Below are positions 56,890 to 64,000 of a stretch of DNA of 64,000 nucleotides, in pieces. A model generated the notes under the pieces. The model made no database searches and was not told the DNA's origin. It saw only the letters and a program-made list of their open reading frames with translations. Every line of letters starts with the position of its first letter. Position 1 is the first letter of the stretch. Source of the stretch: Herpetomonas samuelpessoai (Eukaryota > Euglenozoa > Kinetoplastea > Trypanosomatida > Trypanosomatidae); NCBI GenBank assembly GCA_030849835.1, contig JASAOC010002140.1:310001-374000 (forward strand), given 5' to 3'. The translations under genes and the position numbers were made by a program.

Positions 56890-58226
56890 CTGACAGGTGG
56901 ATGTTGCCTATACTCAGAAGAAGGAAGGCCCAACGTAGCCGATCGACTGGAGTAGTACCGCCGACAAGAGGGGATTAAAAAAAAAAAAGCGTAGTCACTC
57001 TGAAGTTCGTACTGCGACCACCTGCACGGAGCTCTGTGTCGTCAGGAAAATCACAAAGGTCAAACGGCGCTGTAGTGAAGGCTCACTCGTGACAAGAAAG
57101 TCTAATCGTACACGGAATGAAAAGGAAAGAGAAACACGAAGAAGCAAGGTATACGGAACTTCTTTTTTTATAAAAAAAAGTCAATCAAGCAGTGAGGAAT
57201 GCGTCTCAATGCACGATTGGTGAACAACGGTTAACAGTGCAGATGTGCTGCAGCTGCCTCTTACCTACAAGACGACTCTACACAACCACCAGCACAGAAT
57301 AGTGACAGGGAGCGAATGTTATGGAGGCTACGTGGATGCACTGTTCACGAGTGTGCTTGTGAGTGCGTGCAGAACACCTAATGTGCCGTCGCTGAAAGTA
57401 ATCTGAATGGGGACAAAAGGGAAGACGGGTGGAGAAGGAGCCCCAGTGTAATAAAATACAGAAAAGAGAGAGAGATTCGCAAGCAGAGTTCGTGCTCGTC
57501 TGGAAAACGCTGGAAGGAAAGGGGGAATAAAAAGTGAGATGAAAGTGAAAACGCTCCGCAGACAAGAGTGGACGCTTCGAAAGAAGAGCAAAAGAAGAAA
57601 AACACTTGAAAAGAATAAAAACACGCTCACAGGGACTTCGCAAACGGCGCAAAGCACAGAGTTTTTTTTTTTAAGGGGGGGGGGGAAGCAAGAATATTTT
57701 CCCGTTGTCTAACGTCCTGTGCGTTTGTGAGTGTTGGCACGTACCTGCGTGGAACAGCTTTGACGAAGGCGTCAATAGAGTACACGTTCTTGAGAAGCAA
57801 ACCTAACTACTACCCTTCTCACGGCGCTGGAAAGAGGAAAAGAAATGATTAGGCGAATGGGGAAGGAGACGAGGAACGCACCATGTGGATCAGCTTGTAG
57901 GCCATGTGTTCTCACCGCGTCGTCTAGACCGCTGTTTCCTGAGTGAACAAGGCCCTTGCGTGTGCCATTTTATGAACTCTGTCATGGAAGAATCATGATC
58001 CTCCTGATGGTCTCCCTTCATGCCAGCCTGTTTCTTTTTTTTTTTTTTGTCTGGCAGCGAGCCGCGGTGGCCCCGCTACATATCCTTCACCGCCACCGCC
58101 ATAAAGAACACTGTGAAAGCGTTACGTGTACATCAGCAGGCGGAATCAAGCAACTGGGAGGAATGTCTAACGGCATCACACACACACACACAAAAAAAAA
58201 AAAAGGAAACCACGAGCAGGTAGCCG
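56890..58226 (-). other. 1.3 kb spacer between the WDR27-like and lipase genes
   Basis: It has an A12-type run near 56978 to 56989 and a T12 plus G11 junction at 57662 to 57685. Purine-rich plus-strand stretches at 57520 to 57605 give long pyrimidine tracts on the transcript. A T13 run lies near 58036 to 58048 and a CA run near 58175 to 58190. No gene is seen. Confidence 0.5.
57675..57685 (-). repeat. G11 homopolymer (C11 on transcript)
   Basis: Eleven G on the plus strand just after a T-run. A similar G11 lies at 49978 to 49988 in another minus-unit spacer. Confidence 0.85.
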
Positions 58227-61200
58227 TCACTCACCTTTTTGGCTGTACAGCATCGTCGCACCTGACACAAGCCCAACCGCCATCACAGGCTCCAGAGGAT
58301 GAAAGGCAATGCTTGATGGGACGTCACCGCACTTGATGACGTCCAGCGTGCTTGTGGCAACACGCGTGTCGTACACATACACGCTGCGGTCCTCGCTCCC
58401 CACGGCGAGACGAGAGGCGGTGGGGTCGAACGCGAGTCCAATGGTGGAAAGGGCGACGTTTTTGTGGAGAGCGAACTGTCGCACCGGTTTGTCTTGACGG
58501 AGGTCCCACAGGGTGACCGCACTGTCCATCCCGCTGGAAGCGAAGAGGTGCTGTGACGTGAGAGACCCGCCACTGCCGCTGTCCACGGCAAACCGTGAGG
58601 CGCTCGAAGAGGCAAGCGCCACTTTGTGGATGGCGCGCTTGTGGGCGTCCTTGATGACGCGCAGCGGGGCTTCCGCGTGAATGTCCAACACCGTCAAGGA
58701 CTTGTTCGAGCTCGCCAAGACGACGAGGGGACTGGCAAAATGGTTGACGCAGTCCATGGAGGTGATGTGCTGCGCACCTGTCGTGTAGGTAAAGACCGAC
58801 GGACCAAGTACCGAATCATTTTTGAAGCGGTGCAGGTCATCCTGAAGCTGCATGGCTGCTGTTGTGGTGTCACGTCTCCGCTCATCAAGCCAATACGGAC
58901 AGAAGCTCAGCTGTGCCCCAACGGTGTAGGCAAGGAACTTGTCTAGGTAGAAGAACCGCACGCTGCGAACTTCCTTGCGCTGGGGCAGCTGGTGGCACAC
59001 AATGGGAGCCTCTCCCGCACGGAGCGCATCATTCCCATTCACGCCACCTAACGCCCCAGAGCCGTAACTCGCAAAGCCACGGCCACTGACGCGACGCGCG
59101 CTGCCTTGGCTATTGCACGGCTTCCACAGGTGGACCACGCCGTCCGCATTGCCCGTTGCGACGATGGGTGTGTGCAAGGACAGGTTCGTACTTGAGGAGA
59201 GAAACGTTGTCGCGGCTGTAGACAAAGAGACCGCTCCGTCGTGCATCGTGCTATGACGGAAAACCACGCCGTCGCCCTTGTACTTGCTCACGGGTAGTTT
59301 GAGGTAGTAGCCACCGCTGGCACTGGTGGTCACGAGGCCCTCACCCGACGCCGTGAACGTGGCCGAGCAGATGGCCGACCGGTGCACCGCCGCCTCCCGG
59401 GCCAGTGTGCGGTTGGTCGCCGACAGCTGTGTGTATCGGTGGTCCTCGTATCGCCCAGACACTCGCCGGTACGCGGCTGGTCCCGTACCCACCACTGGCC
59501 CCATTCGGTGCTTCTGTGCTAGACGCTTTGCACGCTCTGCGGCGGCCTTCTTGCGTTCTTGCTGAACGGACCACGGGATGTCTTGTCCGTAGCCGCTGCT
59601 TTTGATCTGGTGGCCAAAGGTCACTGGTTTATTGCGCGTGATCACCGCGTGCTTTGATGCTCCTGGCGGCACCTTTGAGCTCCGTGCTGGCGGTGCGGCG
59701 GCGGGTGTGGTGCTCACCTGTCGAAGGCGATCGGCCGCACGGACCCAGTGAGGAGGCAGGCGTCCGTGCGCATGAATCACGTCGTCGGCATCGTGGTCGG
59801 GTTCAGACCACCGAGAGGGTGGCGCGACGTAATACATGAGGGCAGATTCCTGCACAGACCACGCTACCCAGCTCCCTTCGGCGGCACAGACGACTTGCAA
59901 GTTGGCAGCAGCCTGTTCGTCCCCGGCGCGCGTCAAGAGGGTCTCAAGACCACCCTCCACGAGCCACCACACGGAGTCCCCTTCCACAGCAAGGGTGTCG
60001 CGATTCACGCGCACAAGGAGGTCAGCAAAGGCGACCGTGACGTCCTTGGTTCCCACCGCCAGTGCCAGGATGGAAGGAGGGAAGGAAGCAGGGTTGCCCT
60101 GTCCGCGCGGAGGCGACGCTCCCCTGTCTACAGTGCAGTACGTTGGGTTTGCCATGTGTGACGCCATCGTCTTCGCCTCCACAGAGGCCTTGCTACTTTT
60201 CTTCCCTTTGACGGTCGCTTCCCTGCTGTCAGACAACGTATCCTTTCGCCGTGGTGGAGACGCCGTGCGGTGGAGCGGCCTGAGCCAAGGTTTGGCGTCG
60301 TAAAGCTCACTCTTATCGCTTTCCCCAACCCAAGCACGCTCAAAGTAGCGTTCGAGGTCCTGCGCTACCTCCACCACTCGAAAGGTGGTGAGCGAGTCCG
60401 ATTGCAGCAGGTGAAGGGTGCCGTTGGTACAACCAAGGGCAAGGACGCCGCGCTTCGCTGCCATGCAGGTGATGCCATGCTTGTGCGAGACCACGACATG
60501 TCCATCGCGGTCAAGCCATACCGCCTGCTCCACCCAGTCCACAGTGACCGAGACTAGGTGATTGCCAACGCCAAGGACTGCAAGACGCCCGGGCGCCAGG
60601 AAGCACGTCAACGTACATCCGGAGCTCCCACGGACGTCCTGCCCAAACCACTCAGTGCAGTCCACCCGGAGAATGGCAGTCTGTAAGACTGCTGCCATGT
60701 CAGATACGGCACCGTCTTGCACCAGGTCAAACGGGTCGACGTCCGCGCGGCTCTCTGCCTCCGCGAGCTCCGCACAGTTCACAATCACCAGTTCGTGCGG
60801 GGAGCTGAGGGCCGCCGTGGTGCCGTCTTCCGCTATGCTGAGATGAGTGGCGTCTCGAAGACGGCACGGCGTCACAAAGATCTCGCGGAGAACAAGCTCC
60901 TCATCCATCACTGAGTGGTCCGGGTTCGGCGTCGCAGCACAACTTCCGCGCGTGCTATGACACACCCTTTGGCGCTCGACCACATACATGCCGAAGTATA
61001 CACCATTGTACACGCCGATCTCGCCATCCTCGGTGGCTACCATGAGGTGTGGAACAGGATTGAGCCCTATCGGGGAGAGGCACTGAGGGGAAGGGGCAGC
61101 CTCATCTGCGTCTGCACTGTCTACGGAATGCTCGCCTGTCGAGTTGTCGCCACGCTCGCTCGGGAAACCTCTCCTGCGATCCCAAGCAAAGAGCTCTCCC

Positions 61201-61304
61201 GCCACAGTGATCCAGTAGGCGCAGTCGTTCGTGGCCGTCAAGGCGCGGATTTCATCGCCGCGGTTTTGAATGATGGTTTCGCGAAAATCCTCGTGGGTGC
61301 TCAT
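58227..61304 (-). CDS. WD40-repeat protein, WDR27-like
   Basis: I start at the ATG at 61304 (MSTHEDFRETII), giving 1025 residues; a GTG extends the frame to 61361. The protein has two beta-propeller regions. The N-terminal one (about 15 to 340) has weak repeats, such as LMVATEDGEIGVYNGVYF. A linker contains KPVTFGHQIKSSGYGQDIPW, resembling the middle motif of WDR27. The C-terminal propeller (about 640 to 1020) has VVHLWKP, VRSVRFFYLDKFLAYTVG, DITS-like HITSMDCVNHFASPLVVLAS, then DAHKRAIHKVALA, TLWDLRQDKPVRQF and VGSEDRSVYVYDTR, in the same order as I recall for WDR27. WDR27 function is poorly known. No catalytic domain is present. Confidence 0.82.
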   Translation of the reverse strand: MSTHEDFRETIIQNRGDEIRALTATNDCAYWITVAGELFAWDRRRGFPSERGDNSTGEHSVDSADADEAAPSPQCLSPIGLNPVPHLMVATEDGEIGVYNGVYFGMYVVERQRVCHSTRGSCAATPNPDHSVMDEELVLREIFVTPCRLRDATHLSIAEDGTTAALSSPHELVIVNCAELAEAESRADVDPFDLVQDGAVSDMAAVLQTAILRVDCTEWFGQDVRGSSGCTLTCFLAPGRLAVLGVGNHLVSVTVDWVEQAVWLDRDGHVVVSHKHGITCMAAKRGVLALGCTNGTLHLLQSDSLTTFRVVEVAQDLERYFERAWVGESDKSELYDAKPWLRPLHRTASPPRRKDTLSDSREATVKGKKSSKASVEAKTMASHMANPTYCTVDRGASPPRGQGNPASFPPSILALAVGTKDVTVAFADLLVRVNRDTLAVEGDSVWWLVEGGLETLLTRAGDEQAAANLQVVCAAEGSWVAWSVQESALMYYVAPPSRWSEPDHDADDVIHAHGRLPPHWVRAADRLRQVSTTPAAAPPARSSKVPPGASKHAVITRNKPVTFGHQIKSSGYGQDIPWSVQQERKKAAAERAKRLAQKHRMGPVVGTGPAAYRRVSGRYEDHRYTQLSATNRTLAREAAVHRSAICSATFTASGEGLVTTSASGGYYLKLPVSKYKGDGVVFRHSTMHDGAVSLSTAATTFLSSSTNLSLHTPIVATGNADGVVHLWKPCNSQGSARRVSGRGFASYGSGALGGVNGNDALRAGEAPIVCHQLPQRKEVRSVRFFYLDKFLAYTVGAQLSFCPYWLDERRRDTTTAAMQLQDDLHRFKNDSVLGPSVFTYTTGAQHITSMDCVNHFASPLVVLASSNKSLTVLDIHAEAPLRVIKDAHKRAIHKVALASSSASRFAVDSGSGGSLTSQHLFASSGMDSAVTLWDLRQDKPVRQFALHKNVALSTIGLAFDPTASRLAVGSEDRSVYVYDTRVATSTLDVIKCGDVPSSIAFHPLEPVMAVGLVSGATMLYSQKGE

Positions 61305-61736
61305 TTTACACCCCAAAAACACAAGGGCGTGTCGCTGCGATGAAGGGAAAGAAGGCGACACAGCGGAATGAATGGGTAACCGAGACTTACCGTTTTTTTT
61401 TTTTTGAACGGATCTTGCTCAGGAAACCGAGCACTTCTGGAAGATGGAAGGAGAGAAGGAAAAACGGAAACGAACGATGGAACTATAAACGGGGGCTCCT
61501 TGTCATTGTCAAGGTGCAAAAAGGCGACAGTCAGTCGTTTTTTTTTTTTTATAACAGCACTGCCATGCCACTGGAAGGGATTCGCACACACGCCTAGTTC
61601 ACGTGTACTTGTTCGTTTCGCGTGTGTGCTTTCTTTGTCTCGTTGACATGCTGGTGTGTTCATTTTCAAATGGCGGTGGGCTCTGCCAGTCCTGCACAGG
61701 GATACCCGCCTTTTTGTTACCAGAGAGAAATGTCTG
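61305..61736 (-). other. Spacer with leader of the WDR27-like gene
   Basis: The plus strand at 61439 to 61482 is purine-rich, so the transcript has a C/T tract followed by AG (complement of 61437 to 61438), a likely acceptor about 130 bases before the ATG. T-runs lie at 61393 to 61405 and 61540 to 61550. No gene is seen. Confidence 0.5.
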
Positions 61737-63488
61737 TTACACTCCCGGGCCAAGTTCCGTGGGAACGGAGTGGGTGAAGTTTTCAGGATACGGCGCCAGC
61801 AGTTCTCGCTCCAGCTTCGCGAGCGCCACGAAACTCTCGCCAGGCGATTCCGCGTCCATAGGGAGGATATCTCGCAAGCGAGCTTCTGCGCGCAGACGAG
61901 CGTTTTTCATGAGAAGCCGCGCGCCTTCACTTCGCGCAGCTTCGTTGCTCGAAGACGTTTTGGCGTGCGCTGTGCTGCGTCTTTTCGCTTCCCAGCGCGA
62001 GAACGCCCACGTGAGCATCATCCCAATGAACGCCTCGTCCGACATGCCCTTGTATTTACGCAGTGCCCTGCCGTCACTGTCGACCCCTGTGTAACCCAGG
62101 TCGGTGAGAGCATTTCCTCCTCCGGCTGTGGTGGCGTCGCCCAGGTCCCACATGCCCGGCACATCGGCAGCCCGGCGCGTGGGGTTGGTGAACTCTCTCA
62201 CCAAAGCAGACATGTGCTCAAGGGGCTCCATGAGGCGTTGAAAAGCGATGCAGTGGACAAGAGGAAGACGGCAGCGCAGGTACCGGCCGCTGCGAAGGAG
62301 ACTGTCAAAGTCCTCAAATATGCGCGCAAGGTTGTCAGACTCGTTGTACGCAACGTCCAGTTGCTCCATGGGAGAGAGGCCCGCCGTCACCCCTGGAATC
62401 ACAAATGGAGGGCACGGAGGAGAAGATGGTTTCTGTCCGTTTGCCAAGGGATGTGTGCTTTCCGGAAGAAAAAAACTTCCTGGTTGTGTCTGTGCGAGGG
62501 GTTGTGGCATGAGGGGTTCTTCCAGCGTGTGGTAGCGTATGGCAGCGTGCAGAAGAGCACTTCGGTGGTGTGCCGTACCGCGGTAGGGTTCAGGGGTACC
62601 GGAAAACACGTCGTGCAATGCGAGCGCAAGCGCCGGAGGGAGCAGAAGCGTGACATGACGGTAAACATCTTTGTCTGGAAGCACTTCTGTAGTCCACTCC
62701 GCCAGCTTTTCACCGCACAGCTCCGATAGAATGGGAATGGGCCTAAGTTCTGCCGAGGCCAGCATTGGGTGTTCGTTGACTGCGTTGCGCAAGTGTCCGA
62801 TGTGGAAGGAGGATTTGTCCCCCGGTGCACTAGTATTCAACAGCTGTTTAGGGGAGGCGAACACCTTGCCTTCCTGTATCCACAGTGGGGTTTCCCAAAG
62901 ACGTTCTGTGAGAGGTTTGGCACAGAAAGGGTTGTCCATCTTATCCATGCACGAAGATAGGGGAGTCAGTTGCTCAATAAAGAGATGTTTGGTGCGCTTC
63001 CCGTGGATGACATCGTCAAAAAGCGTCTTCAGAAGGTTCTCAGACACCCCCGCCCCGCGTTGCTCTGGACGCTGTGTGAGTGGGTTCCATTCTCGCTGTG
63101 CATCCAGGTAGTGTGTGACAGCCCGCGCCCGTGCGCCTGGTATCACAGACGTGGCAACGAGCAACTGTGTGAGAAGGGCGGCAAGGTCGGGGACGTAGAG
63201 GGCGGTCATGTCGAGCACGCCGTGGAACGCGGTCCACTCGAGGACAGAGCCAAACTCATTCAGGGTAGTTGAAGTCTCTTGTGCCAAGGGTACTCGATGG
63301 AGCTGCGTGAAGAGTTCATCGCCGAGCCACACACGGCCCTCCCCGATGCGATAGGCGTCGTCAGAGGAACGCTCGAGCACGCGTTTCAGTTGCCAAAGGC
63401 TCATCGGATGTGTCCAATGAGACGTGGCCGTTGTGGGGACAAGGATGAGGGTCTCCACGACTACCCCATTATGACCCAAAGCCTCCAT
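61737..63488 (-). CDS. 583-residue protein of unknown function
   Basis: I recognise no family. Regions that look folded are residues 1 to 130 (VVVETLILVPTTATSHWTHP and LIL/LAALLTQLLVATSVIPG segments), about 150 to 310 (LLKTLFDDVIHGKRTKHLFI, ERLWETPLWIQEGKVFASP and YRHVTLLLPPALALALHDVF) and about 370 to 450 (LDVAYNESDNLARIFEDFDS, then LRCRLPLVHCIAFQRLMEPL). The C-terminal 100 residues are charged helices (SRWEAKRRSTAHAK and LLMKNARLRAEARLRDILP). There is no clear presequence or membrane segment. Third positions are GC-rich as in the neighbours. It is the first complete gene of the minus unit within the window. Confidence 0.7.
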   Translation of the reverse strand: MEALGHNGVVVETLILVPTTATSHWTHPMSLWQLKRVLERSSDDAYRIGEGRVWLGDELFTQLHRVPLAQETSTTLNEFGSVLEWTAFHGVLDMTALYVPDLAALLTQLLVATSVIPGARARAVTHYLDAQREWNPLTQRPEQRGAGVSENLLKTLFDDVIHGKRTKHLFIEQLTPLSSCMDKMDNPFCAKPLTERLWETPLWIQEGKVFASPKQLLNTSAPGDKSSFHIGHLRNAVNEHPMLASAELRPIPILSELCGEKLAEWTTEVLPDKDVYRHVTLLLPPALALALHDVFSGTPEPYRGTAHHRSALLHAAIRYHTLEEPLMPQPLAQTQPGSFFLPESTHPLANGQKPSSPPCPPFVIPGVTAGLSPMEQLDVAYNESDNLARIFEDFDSLLRSGRYLRCRLPLVHCIAFQRLMEPLEHMSALVREFTNPTRRAADVPGMWDLGDATTAGGGNALTDLGYTGVDSDGRALRKYKGMSDEAFIGMMLTWAFSRWEAKRRSTAHAKTSSSNEAARSEGARLLMKNARLRAEARLRDILPMDAESPGESFVALAKLERELLAPYPENFTHSVPTELGPGV

Positions 63489-64000
63489 GGGCTACGATCA
63501 GCGCGTTCCCCCCTTTCGTGGTGAGGAAGGATGGAGGAACTTGATGGGAAGGTGCAATTGGCTGTGTGAACCCTTTCTTAATACGTGGAACGAGCCTTTT
63601 AGAAAGTGAAATGAGAAGAGGAAGCGAGAAGAGAGCAGGTTCACAAAGGAGGCATCACGTGAGCATTTGCCCTCCCCTATTCTATCGCAGATACTACTTT
63701 TGTCCGCGTTGGAGGGCGCGAGTCGCTCTCCTGTTGTGATGGACCACTCCCGTCACACAGGGGCCATAGAATTCCCAAAGCAGTTGACTTGAAGGATTCC
63801 TGTCCCAGGTGACATGCACGCGAGTGGGCGAGGACTCCACAGACAGGCATCATGGGATCAAATTGCCTCATAGGATCACGTGAGCCTACACGTCCGTTCA
63901 CAGTAACAGCGTGTTTGGATGTACTCAGCAGGGGCTTGCACCTCCATAGCATGTAGCAATGAGCTCGGCCTCCGTGTTCGGTCTTTCCGGACGCATAGTT
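63489..64000 (-). other. Upstream spacer at the right edge
   Basis: This is the leader of the 583-residue protein gene and the presumable 3' UTR of the next gene beyond the window. A 91-codon frame at 63677 to 63952 has no protein-like features and is not called. Confidence 0.45.

Noticed and set aside
63677-63952. 91-codon minus-strand frame at the right edge
   Set aside because: No protein-like pattern and low similarity in composition to neighbouring genes; probably untranslated sequence.

Overview
The window is nuclear DNA of a trypanosomatid, most likely a Leishmania relative (Leishmaniinae). The genes have no visible introns and lie head to tail in two long same-strand blocks that face each other. 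Pyrimidine tracts followed by AG lie upstream of most start codons, as expected for spliced-leader trans-splicing. Coding sequence is GC-rich at third positions, while the spacers are T/A-rich with homopolymers and TG/TC runs. The gene content (IFT20, a degenerate calpain with leucine-rich repeats, PIG-M, iron-type alcohol dehydrogenase, a NEK-like kinase) is typical of kinetoplastids. I recall an iron alcohol dehydrogenase and a family C2 calpain on Leishmania chromosome 30, so synteny there is plausible but unverified.

Left block (plus strand, 1 to 37256): the 3' end of APC1 (cut by the window edge), IFT20, a 2188-residue mostly disordered protein, the GPI mannosyltransferase PIG-M, a TLC-domain membrane protein, an LRR/calpain-like pseudoprotease, a cytochrome b561 protein, L-2-hydroxyglutarate dehydrogenase, a large RING protein, a basic unknown protein, CCDC25, a Ycf45/SpoIIIAA-type ATPase with a probable mitochondrial presequence, a small probable mitochondrial protein, a relic of an iron-ADH copy, and an intact iron-ADH.

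Centre (37257 to 38100): a convergent strand-switch region where two polycistronic units should terminate. It holds no recognisable gene but has a G-rich patch with quadruplex potential.

Right block (minus strand, 63488 down to 38101, in order of transcription): an unknown 583-residue protein, a WDR27-like WD40 protein, a TGL/SDP1-type patatin lipase, a NUDT22-type Nudix protein, a NEK-like kinase fused to a B-box and a beta-helix, an RsfS/MALSU1-type mitoribosome factor, a coiled-coil protein, an unknown 518-residue protein, and a B-box/coiled-coil protein.

As usual in trypanosomatids, neighbours share transcription rather than a pathway. Loose themes are mitochondrial function (L2HGDH, Ycf45-like, RsfS, the 204-residue protein), flagellum/cytoskeleton (IFT20, perhaps WDR27 and the calpain-like protein) and signalling or ubiquitin (RING, B-box proteins, kinase, APC1). 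The two strongest second-look items are the previously unmarked iron-ADH relic at 35097 to 35231 and the Ycf45-type ATPase. No virus-derived element, CRISPR array, rRNA or tRNA was recognised.
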